Below are positions 1 through 9,800 of a DNA stretch of 30,596 nt, piece by piece (positions within the stretch are counted from its first letter, which is position 1; each line of letters opens with the position of its first letter). Source of the DNA: Beroe ovata (taxonomy: Eukaryota > Ctenophora > Nuda > Beroida > Beroidae); contig CAMPET010000176.1 in the NCBI GenBank assembly GCA_946803715.1, forward strand, positions 115,541-146,136, in the 5' to 3' direction. Below the pieces are notes generated by a model. The model was not told the origin of the DNA. It saw nothing but the letters and a program-made list of their open reading frames with translations, and ran no database searches. A program made the translations under genes and the position numbers.

Positions 1-660
1 TTGAAAAAAAAAAAAGAAAAAAAAAACAGAAAAAATGAAATCAATCAGCTGCGGATTTCTTACAAAAAATGACACGCTGAAAGATTATTTTTACTGTACT
101 TGAATTTGCTGCAAGCTGTTTTGTTGTGCTGCAATGAATTTTGGTATTGTATTTTGTACTGCAAAATTTGCTGAACAGTACAATCAATTATTCTCCTCAA
201 TGTAACAAGAACATATGGCATCCAAGTTCCACATTTACCCATATTTCAAAAAAAATGCGGTATGTTCTTGAAACATTGTATTTGCTAATTAATTTTTCTC
301 TAGGATATCTCTTCTGTTGATTTATTACGTTTCAAAATTACCACTTTTCAAGTTCATCTAATCAAAAATTAACTTAAGTTAATTTAACTTTGGTTAACCA
401 GTTAAATTTATCCTAAAAGCTACAGTATAGCGTTTTTCTTAAAAAAATCTCATTATGTTCAATTATTATTGTTATTGGCTATGAGGGAAATTGCTGAGCA
501 ATTGATTTCATATATTTGTACTAGCAAATCCTATGTGGCTAAGCTGATGAGTTCAAGTTATATGCACCTGTTAAACAGAAACATATAACATCCAGCAATA
601 AATAGAAACTTGCCAAGCAAGACTCTGATTATAGCACATTGAACCACAACTAAAAGCCAA
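1..660. other. AT-rich non-coding stretch with a hairpin
   Basis: The first 45 bases are A-rich low-complexity sequence. No coding region can be supported here. A hairpin with arms AAGAACATA (from about 211) and TATGTTCTT (near 262) matches a hairpin seen in the dispersed repeat copies near 17331-17385 and 29857-29935. This suggests an old relic of the same family. Confidence 0.5.
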
Positions 661-676
661 GAGGATGATATGAGCA

Positions 677-1905
677 TTGAGTATTCTGTGTTTTCAAAAC
701 ACCACGGGACTTGATCGCCGGGACGGCTCTACATTGGTCGGGGGGATGTTATGCCCCCTGGCTCAGCATTCTCCTGAGCCCGGTGTCATGCTGGAATGTG
801 CTATTTGCTCTGTAATGCATTTCACAATTTCCCAAATAATGGAAGATCGTGGTGTTGATAATTACTTGCTGTTTTGGTGATTAATTGTCGTGAATAGAGG
901 AGCTATGATTAGCGAGCTGGAGAGATTCATTAATGAACTGTGGGAAATATTCGAAGATCAATTATCTATTTTCGTGTTTATTTGATTTCCCCGGAACGTT
1001 GATTGAGAGGAACGAGCTCCAGCAAATCAGGATATTCAGGATCTCATTAACTCAAGTAATGAGACGATAGCAGGAGTACGTGGGTGAATTTCATCACGAG
1101 CTAGGGGGAGAGAGTTGGGCAGAATCAAGAACTCAGAGTCTGGAGTCGCCTTCTCGGTTTTGCAGTTCTTCCTACCTAGCTGCAGTTCCGTCCCCAACTT
1201 CCCAAGATTGGAGATGTGTGTCCAATTCTTCAAGATGCTGACAGTGACACAGAGAAAGTAAGGAAGATCGACAGACTAGACGCACGGTATCCTGAGATCA
1301 GAATGAGTTCCACGGTACACATGCCACAGCATTGATCCAGTGTCTACGCAGTCAACACAGTCTACAAATGTCCTGCCGACCTTTCTCCATCTCTCACCGA
1401 ACATCATACTTCACGGTGGCAGCAGACTCTCACTCATAGCTCGGTTGTTATTCGTTCACACCTCCTGCTTTGGCTTCTCCATCATCATCAATGCAACACT
1501 ACGTCTTGGACTATGAACCACACAGAACAATCATATTAGGACTTCAATTTGGACTATGCTTCATTTTATTATATTTTTACAAAGCAAGAAAAGCAAAATA
1601 GCAATCAAAAGAAACAACCTTTTCCTTTACCTTTTTTATATCATTGTTTTCCTTGGTACCAAATTGATCAGAACTATAAATGAGGAGTCCTTGGGTCGAT
1701 ACCCCTAACCCTGAGTCATGCTCGCCCTGACTGCTATGCAACACCTCTGACCGCTACAAGGAGCCCTTTTCTTCCATCAGAAATGAATAAATAACAGTAG
1801 CGTGTCCTCGTGAGAGTTGCATATCGTTGTGTGCGACCCATACTCTTATGGATGACTTGTTACGCCCTCACCTGCTAACCTGGGCCTTAACGAGGGTTGA
1901 TAACA
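677..1905 (+). repeat. Degenerate LTR-like dispersed repeat, + orientation
   Basis: This stretch is collinear, in reverse complement, with segments found at 16780-17120, 16440-16700 and 23418-23880, so it is one diverged copy of the dispersed family. The best-preserved part runs from about 1440 to 1905. It holds a TATA-like box (TATAAAT near 1677), an AATAAA polyadenylation signal (near 1786) and a terminal TTGATAACA shared exactly with the 23.4 kb copy, after which the copies diverge. TATA, AATAAA and a CA end are the organisation of an LTR. Divergence is high, so this is the oldest copy here. Boundaries at the left end are approximate. Confidence 0.6.
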
Positions 1906-2060
1906 GCATCTCGGGAACTGTTCCTTGTAACCATCGAAACTGTATGTGTTGTAAGATGATAACAGACAAGGAGAAGTTAACAAGAATTACGCCCGTTATT
2001 CCCGACAGGCGGGCGTTATATTTCCACTCAGCCTTCAAAAGCAATCAGGTTAAAATCTAA
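1904..2060 (+). pseudogene. Possible Penelope-like element fragment (Cys-rich linker)
   Basis: Immediately after the LTR-like end, a short open frame (stop at 2058-2060) contains the pattern GTVPC-x4-C-x2-C-x2-I (about 1914-1965). A PC-x4-6-C-x2-C motif of this kind lies between the reverse transcriptase and GIY-YIG regions of Penelope-like and related retroelements. Neither flanking domain is present, and the frame upstream belongs to the LTR-like repeat. It looks like a scrap into which the repeat inserted. The call rests on one motif and could be chance. Confidence 0.3.
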
Positions 2061-3830
2061 ATTCTAAGGTCTGGCTAAATTGTAATTTGGCCGCATTGTC
2101 AATTGCGCGATCTTATTGCCTTATTTCATAACGGCCAATCTACGACGCCGCGCATTTCATAAAATTGGTCATTTTTAGCTAAAAATTTTACTTTGCGATT
2201 GCGCGCATGCAATTGCGTGCGGAGTGGTTTCTATCACAACACTTTGAAATGGTCGCGCGCGCACAATACCATTTATAATTAACTGGTAAATAGCTCCGGC
2301 CCACAATCCACATGTTTTATGAAGGAGGGGCCACCGCAGACGACCATTTTACCAACCCCACTATCTTCACCAAAATCTCCAAATTCCTAACCACCTTATG
2401 CCTTTTTAGGCCGCTTCGCGGCCAGGCTGGGTGGAAAAAATNTGGCTTATCAATAATAATGTCAATACCTAATATTGACTCAATACAGTAACTTACTGTT
2501 TTCACATTCCGTATCAGTACAATATGATTGGCTCTGCCTCAGCTAGAAACAATTGATTAAATTGGACCCAGTAAAATCAATATCACAATATAGGTGTTTT
2601 TATAGGTATCCGATCCAAGAAAATATGAAAGGAATAATATCTCAATAAGTACTCACAAGTGATAAGAGGCGCCTCATGGCTGCCTCCTGAGAGAAGGCAC
2701 ATTCACATGGATCAAATCCCCCACTCATATCATCCTTTACCTTAAAAGTGAAAGTATAAAGATCACATCAAGGATAGGCAGTCTATTGACTTGTTTTGAT
2801 TTTAGTTGTGATAAACCAATGAAATAACAACATTTGAGATGATTCGATGATGTCATGATGAGTGCAAGTGAATGAAAGCCAAGATGTATGACACATTGAT
2901 CATAAATCGAACCTTACATACCCCCACTAATCAACAGACATCAGCCAGTTTCCGAATTAAAACTTATGTAAGCTAAAACTCCATCTTCAGGATCTCCGTG
3001 AGAATGCACATCATCAGTTGGCAAAATTTGGCTAAGACTTCTTTTGACAAAGCCCAAAAAAGTGGGAATACTTTGCCAAAGTTTGCCATTATTACCACAA
3101 GGTTTTAGACAGGTTAGGACAATTTTAACGCCTCAATAAGGACATTGTGGTCATTTAAAACAATGTAGGCTACCAATTTCACTTAAAATTGATTAAGCGT
3201 CCAAAATTATGTAGGAATCGATTGTTTTTGCAACAAAATCGGTCAAAAAACATTTGGCCACTTTGGCTTAGGTGGTGACTTTGGTGGCTCCCCATGTCGT
3301 CAATACAACCGTGTTAGGTCTCATAAAATAAATAAATAAGAGTTTAATGATGCCAGCATCATCACAAATCCCCCCTCAAAATATCAAAGACCTACCAAAT
3401 TAAAAGTAATAATTTAGTTAAAAATATAAGTTATTCCATTGTCACAAATATGAGTAAAATTTAAATTACAAAATTGAAAGTTTAATTTAAAGAAAACACA
3501 AAAACACTACAATACATCAATAAATATTGATAAACTTCTTTTGTGCTACAAAAGGATTGTTCATAAGGTAACTGTTATGCTCAATCTCCTTTTCTAAATA
3601 GTTGCCAGATTCTATACGCCTTAAAACTTCATTTGACATTTCCCAAAAGTTACCACTCTCACAAATACCTGAACAAATGGTCCATACTTTACGATTCTCC
3701 AATTTACTTTTAAAATCATTCATTGAGGTGGCATTGAAGCTTATTCCAATACATCATAACACGATCATTAATAAAATTCCTAAAGAGACCTGAAATTTGT
3801 GTACCTTTGCTCTTCCTAAATCCTAGGCTT
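2061..3830. other. Intergenic AT-rich region, no gene seen
   Basis: No ORF with a recognisable domain or coding-like composition is visible on either strand. A short GC-rich palindrome with a TTC triloop sits at 2409-2423 next to the gap at 2442. Alternating CG/GC-rich patches occur near 2200-2260. The rest is A/T-rich and looks like old transposon or intergenic sequence. Confidence 0.5.
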
Positions 3831-3839
3831 ACACACTAT

Positions 3840-4207
3840 ATTCATACCTGATATACTAAAATTGAACACACCACTCAAACTTGATACTCCATAACAAACT
3901 TTGAAAACTTCAATCAGATTGCCCCTCGGTCGACACTCAGCCAGTGTGGTCACCTTCAGTACCCGCAGGTGCCCAGAGTACGGCAGCAAGCCTACCTCTT
4001 CAATCATCTCTGGACGCCCTCATTCTTCAGTATCAATGACCAGTCACCATGCTCTGCTGCTGGATTCCAAAGCTGAACACAATATTCAAGGTGCGGTCTG
4101 ATCAAAGACTTATAGACTCTCAACATGTGTGATCTTTCCCTACTAATCAAATTTCTAGCGATCCAACATTTGATTTGCTTTGCTGATGCATGAATTGATC
4201 TGGTCAT
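3840..4207 (-). pseudogene. LINE (CR1/Jockey-like) reverse transcriptase C-terminal remnant
   Basis: The minus strand shows a typical non-LTR reverse-transcriptase C-terminal signature in two overlapping frames. The first (4207 down to about 4004) has the thumb-region pattern YKSLIRPHLEYCVQLWNP. It is continued in another frame (about 4007 down to 3840) by a segment with LPYSGHLRVLKVTTL and GNLIEVFKV, the usual continuation in CR1, L2 and Jockey-type elements. A frameshift near 4004-4007 breaks the reading frame. No palm domain, endonuclease or ORF1 is found nearby, so this is a dead 5'-truncated copy or an internal fragment. Confidence 0.75.
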
Positions 4208-4607
4208 TCCAAAGCAAGGTGATGCAATATTTCCTCTTCCTCACATCCACATTAATGACATCAATCGAAATTAGCATTAACAAGCCCTATTTGTAAGGAC
4301 AACATCCAAGTCGCCATATCTGCCATAACATCTGCTATAACATCTGCTTCAAAAGTTCAGAGAAATTTCAGAGAATTTTCCGAGAATTTTCTGTCAAAGT
4401 AAAAGTATTCAAACTATTTTCATTGACCATTTTTGAATATTGACTTCGAATCTGTCTTCAGAATTGAGCTAGCTTGGCAGTGAAAGGGGAATTGACGCAA
4501 AGTGGTCAAAAATGTACTCCACCATATTCCCACCATAATTTTTTAAAGGTCTTTTATTGATCTTAGATCCAATCTCAGGACGTGGAAAATATTTGTCAGA
4601 TGTTTTC

Positions 4608-4692
4608 TGACCTGTTTCTCGCAAGCGCGCGCCTTCATCATCGGCCTTCGATGCAAAGGCGCGCGCCGCGCGCAAGAAACAGTGGACAGATA
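4608..4692. repeat. GC-rich inverted repeat (hairpin)
   Basis: Two arms of roughly 25 bp (CTGTTTCT-C-GC... near 4612 and ...GC-AAGAAACAG ending near 4683) pair around a central spacer, with alternating CG/GC runs in both arms. The surrounding DNA is AT-rich, so this stands out as a fold-back or MITE core. Confidence 0.55.
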
Positions 4693-4782
4693 ACATCCGG
4701 CAAGGTCAGATAAAATTAAAATCTGACAAGAAAATAGTTTAACTCATAAATGAAATCAAATTTGGTCAATATAGATCATAGA

Positions 4783-4870
4783 TGTTTGTCGATCGATGAT
4801 ATAGATAGACCCTGTCGAGAATTTCTCATGCGCGCGCGCGGGCGCAAACTTCGCTTGCAATTGCATCAGC
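4783..4870 (-). repeat. Copy of a GC-rich MITE-like end
   Basis: In reverse complement this contains a CG-alternating run followed by AATTCTCGACAGGGTCTAT and ATCGATCGAC. The same block recurs at about 15780-15832 and 28150-28202. This is a dispersed element end, here in the opposite orientation to the other two. Confidence 0.6.
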
Positions 4871-5187
4871 GATCTAGAAATAGGGTCCGGGTTTTGGGGT
4901 TTCCCTACTGTCGGTGCCCATGCACATGCACATTGCACGGCACCGCGCAACGGCGCAGTAGCGCACTGAGCTGTACTTGTATGATTTCTCTGGTGGGTTC
5001 TTACCAATTTACCGGGCGTAGCTGCACCTGCTGCAGCTGGGATCGGGACATGGGATGGATGTGGGAGTGGGGAGAAATCCTACGAATATGAATAATTTAC
5101 TCGGCGAGTATTAGTATTACTATTATAAATTAAGCTAAAAATGAATATGACAATTGACGCAGTTCAATCAATGATCAATATCATATA

Positions 5188-5456
5188 ATTTTTCCCAAAA
5201 CCAAATGAGATTTGGTTGTTATAGTCCGCAGCATCTGTGCGTTCTTTATTTTAAAGTCTGTGATATGAAAAAGAACGCGGCATGTACGACAGACTGCCGC
5301 CACCTCACAGTAGAAACACTGAAGCTTTTTCTAGTGATGTGGCGGCAGTCTGTCGTACATGCCGCGTTCTTTTTCATATCACAGACTTTGAAATAAAGAA
5401 CGCTTGATGCCGCGGACAAAAACAACCAAATCTCATTTGGTTTTGGGAAAAATATC
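5188..5456. mobile_element. Long-arm fold-back element (MITE-like)
   Basis: Arms of about 110 bp are near-perfect inverted repeats. The left arm runs from about 5189 to 5305, the right arm from about 5340 to 5455, with a loop of about 35 bp. The outer ends are TTTTTCCCAAAACC and its complement, followed by a palindromic subterminal ACCAAATGAGATTTGGT. Both strands therefore carry nearly the same apparent ORF, which is a by-product of the palindrome. No transposase is encoded, so mobilisation would be in trans. Target-site duplications are ambiguous in the AT-rich flanks. Confidence 0.75.
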
Positions 5457-6344
5457 ACTATTTTTCAATGAGTAAACGTTGGGCCAACCGGACACTAACT
5501 TCGGATCGTTAAGTTTGTGTGGCCTACATCAACATAATTTTCGGTCAATAAGTCAACAATTTGGAAAAGTTTCCCATCATAGATTTCTCGTTTGAATGAA
5601 GAAGTGTGTCAGATGTAGGAGTAATAGTATGCACTGTGCACCGAGCTCTGAGCAGTTCCAATGCTGCCAGAACAGTAAACTATTTTTTCAGGGTCGGAAT
5701 GGTATATTGTTTTCCTTCAGACATGTGCCAATGGTCAACGGACATAAAATGAGCTATTTCTAGCCATATACCAGCGTTGCTGGCNCAACCAAATCTCATT
5801 TGGTTTTGGGAAAAATATCACTCTTTTTCAGTAGGTTAAACGATCAGATCGTTATTTGCAAAGCCTATATACCGACATGATAATAATTGCATTATTTTAG
5901 ACAATGAAAGATTAAAAATATTAAAAATGTTCCCATCATAAGATTCAAAGAAAAGTCCTTACACTTGCAGTTGCTGAAATAATTTTCCCGTCAGCATGTC
6001 GGGACCTTTGACAATAAAATGATTTAATCGGTACTGTTTCAACATAATATCCAGGATAAAAGCTAAGGTCACAGTGCAAGATCACAGTGTAAGATTCTTT
6101 GTTGTGGGCGGGGACTGGTTGATGTAGCGGTGTGTAATGAACATCACTGCAACAGGCAGTTAAAACGTAGCCATCAACTTTGGTAACGGGGTCGAAACTG
6201 GAAACTGCCCCGGTCCTTGCCATTTATTCATATTCTATATCTAATCGATATCATATCATTGGTATATTGTTTTCCCTCAGACATGTGCCATTGGTCAACG
6301 GACATAAAATGAGCTATTTCTAGTCATATACCAGCGTTGCTGGC
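5423..6344. repeat. Two versions of one locus joined at a gap
   Basis: The gap at 5785 is flanked by crossed similarity. Sequence just after it (from 5786) matches sequence starting at 5423, including the right end of the fold-back element. Sequence just before it (about 5699-5784) matches 6260-6344. Thus 5423-5784 and 5786-6344 are two diverged versions of the same interval (362 and 559 bp), placed end to end. Unmerged alleles are the simplest reading. A true tandem duplication is the alternative. Confidence 0.6.
5952..6223 (-). CDS. Hypothetical exon, unrecognised
   Basis: An ATG at 6223 opens a 90-codon frame that ends near a GT donor-like site (AGT|GTAAGG, near 5952). The composition is balanced and Cys/Tyr/His-containing rather than repeat-like, but I recognise no family. 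It lies in the part of the post-gap version (5786-6344) that has no clear counterpart in the pre-gap version, so it may be an insertion. No upstream or downstream exon was identified. Equally possible is a chance ORF. Confidence 0.25.
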
Positions 6345-6811
6345 TGTCCTCGCAAAGAGTCACACTCATCATAGGATTAGCCACTGCACAGCTACATAGT
6401 GACTGTATAGAGCCTTGTCTCCCACGGTATAAATAGGTATAGATATATTTTCTCATATATGTAGGTACTAGGTGAGCCTTGTCCGCCTGCAAACAGATGA
6501 TTGTGGTAAGCACGAAGTACAGAGTAACCAATACCGCGAATACATAATCATCATGTCAATTTGCAATCACTCATCACTCACCTTGACATGGACACATGCC
6601 CACCAATGGTAACAGCAAGTATCGATGTTGCTGGTGGACGTTGACACTGGGCAGGAAAAAACTGAAGTGTTAACGGTGCAAAATCGCTCAAGGTAAGATC
6701 TATAAAAGGGGAGAATAAGTTAAAAACAGACAACATTCATGAATCATCTCTATGATATTGATAAGGTCAAAAATACTTCAAGTACTAGTAATAGTGATCA
6801 GGTGTTAACTG

Positions 6812-9800
6812 TTAATTCATGGCCGAGAAGGCATTGACAGAACGAATGGCCATCAATCTATACAAAGGAATGGAGCTTTGCTCCCAACTATAATGACTCC
6901 ATGACCTAATGAAGCATTCCGCATTGAGCAGACTGAACACGCCACAGTCGAACTTGTTCTGTTGGCGCTGAGACTCACCATTGATGAACTGGAATTCTCT
7001 CACCTCGAGGCTAGGACGTGACCAATGAAAAGTGGATGAGTGAGAAGCCCTTACATGTTGTCTGAAATTATTAATGAATTCAATGAGGAAAGCACACCGA
7101 TCAACTAATATGTCCTCAGGCACATCCCGACCAGAGTCGAACATGGTCACTGATTTTTGCCCCTCCCGTTGGTCTAGGATGAGCAGATACCAGTGACCTT
7201 CTGCATTGTCGTTGCAGAAGTTCATGATAACCTCACTAGCCAAAGGATCTCCTGCAACATTAATGCTGTTAGACACTGCTTGGGTGTTTTCATGAGGCAA
7301 TGGTTGTGAGTAATGGACTTCAGTGTGAGTAGTGTTGATGTAATCCGTGATGTAAGTGTTAGGATGGTGCTTGAAGAGGAAGCGTGCGTATGGTGAGATG
7401 AAGTGAACTGATGGAGCTGATGCGATGGATGATGAGAGGTTTCTGAGATACATCCCATAGATGTTCATGAGATCACTGCTGAGCCACTTTTGCCTGGTGT
7501 GATTGGCTATGCCGAATGGATCCGGCTGCAGCTCAATAGCAATGCGTCTCACGAGAGCATCAGACTGGCGATCACAGTATGGTATGATTGATGTGTGATA
7601 GGTGTTGATCATGGACTGTTGTGATATGTGTTGAAGTATGGTGGTGCTATCAGAACACAATAAAGCAAGACGCGTGATTTCTTTGACACTCTTTGATACG
7701 CATATTGGGATTTGAATGAATGATTGTTGTGATGATTGGTGGGGTTTTGCGGGGCTCTTGTGTTTATCCTGCGGACATAAATCATTTTTCATTGAACAAA
7801 ATACAATATTTTCAAGATTATATCCTAATTTCATAACTTTTCCTGAAAATCTCAACTGAATATGGCAGTGGAAACACTCCTTGTGATACAAAGCCCTTTG
7901 AAACTGCTCTAAAGTTTTCAATAACAAAGAACGAAAAATTTCTACTTCAATATATTGAAGATTAACCCTCAGTCCGCTATTTCCTTCAGAGGTACGGAGC
8001 TTCCCTTTCAAAAAATTCTTATATACTGCGATAAAATCATCAACTAAATCTCTACATTCACCACAAGAAAGATTTTTCCTAGCATAATTTAACAATTTCA
8101 ATAAATCACATATGTATTTCATATTGAGAACAAGAGGCTGTAAGGACTCTGTAGAGGGAGTATCAATATCGTCTACAGGAATTGACCCAAGATTACCACG
8201 TTTGGATCCATCCCTGTTTTGATATGAAATGTTCACCACCTCCTTCTGATTGCTAGGTATTCTAAGTGATGAACACTCGGTACTAAGCAATTCAGACAGG
8301 AACACAATAGCTTGATTATTCAGTCTCATAGTCTTATTACATTCAACACACGTTTCTGAGCCATCATGAGGAGCAATCGAATTTCTGAAATACCTCAGAC
8401 CCTTCAACACAGCTTTTTTGTGACAGTTCTTACACAAATACCCCCTACACCTAAGATTATCAATGTTTTCCATGTTTTGGAGCTGTGCACTCACTAGCGG
8501 GTGATCGCAATTCACAGCCATGGTAGCTTTCCCTTTCCACGTCTTCTTTTGAGGGACTGAACACCAACAACAGCATGATTCATTAAGTCTATGATTTTGA
8601 TATGATCGTTTCAGTTTCAGCGCAACTCTAGCAGTGTTTGTTAGGTCAATGGATTTGAAATTAATGAGTGCATGTCTGCTACCAAGTTTCCATGTAACAC
8701 GTGTTCTGATATCCCGCATCTTTTCACCACACTGATTACAAAGACTCCTGGCCGCAGCCAGTCTACGAGAATAGTCCAGTACCATGTGCAGCAGTGCAAA
8801 TTTCAGTTTATCTGATGGCAACTTCAGTCCTGATATCACCCCTATGTCATGATCACTGAGTTCTACAAAGTTAATCTCATCGGTTTTTGGCCATTGTTCG
8901 ACACTTCTACATCTATTCCCCTGGCAACTATCATTCACTGCCCCTCCACCCGACAATTTACGATTTCTCCCAGTACCAGCCTGTGATCGTGTGATGTCCA
9001 TCTCTGGAACGTCGGACTGATCGTTTTCTGATGATCCGCTGTCTGATGGACAACACTCGTCTGACGAAACTGCTGGCGGATCATCTGACACCGTAAAGGA
9101 AAGTGCTGAACTAGACGAGGACAAACATGCCATACTGTCATCAGACANATTGATGAGTGCATGTTTGCTACCAAGTTTCCATGTAACACGAGTTCTGGTA
9201 TCCCGCATTTTTTCAAGACACTGATTACAAAGAGTCCTGGCTGCTGTGAGTCTACGAGAATAGTCCAAAACCATATGCAGCAGTGCAAATTTGAGTTTAT
9301 CTGATGGAAATTTCAGTCCTGATGTCACCCTTATGTCATGATCACTGAGTTCTACAAGATTAATCTGATCATCAGTTTTTGACCATTGCTCGACAATTAC
9401 ACCTCTATTCCCCTTACAACTATCATTCACAGCCCCTCCACCCGACAATTTACGATTTCTCCCAGTACCAGCCTGTGATCGTGTGATGTCCATATCCGGA
9501 ACGTCGAACTGATCGTTTTCTGATGATGAGCTGTCTGGTGGATAACACTCGTCTGACGAAGCTGCTGGCGGATCATCTGACACCGTGAAAGAGAGTGCTG
9601 AACTAGACGAGGACAAACATGCCATACTGTCATCAGACATGAAAACATCACTGCTGTCATTGTCATCCTGGAATGCGTTAGAGCAGTGAGGAATATCAGC
9701 AGAAGGCATTGATACTAACTCGTCCGTGCTTGGCGGGTCAGCTGGCTGTGTGGTAGCCTGACTATCATCAATGTCATCAGGGGGGAGTAAATCAATAGGG

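Noticed and set aside
1036-1233. 65-aa minus-strand ORF
   Set aside because: It lies inside the degenerate dispersed repeat, has no recognisable motif, and is not kept open in the other copies.
5205-5458. ORFs of 63 and 70 aa on both strands with nearly identical translations
   Set aside because: They are the two arms of an inverted repeat read from either strand, not genes.
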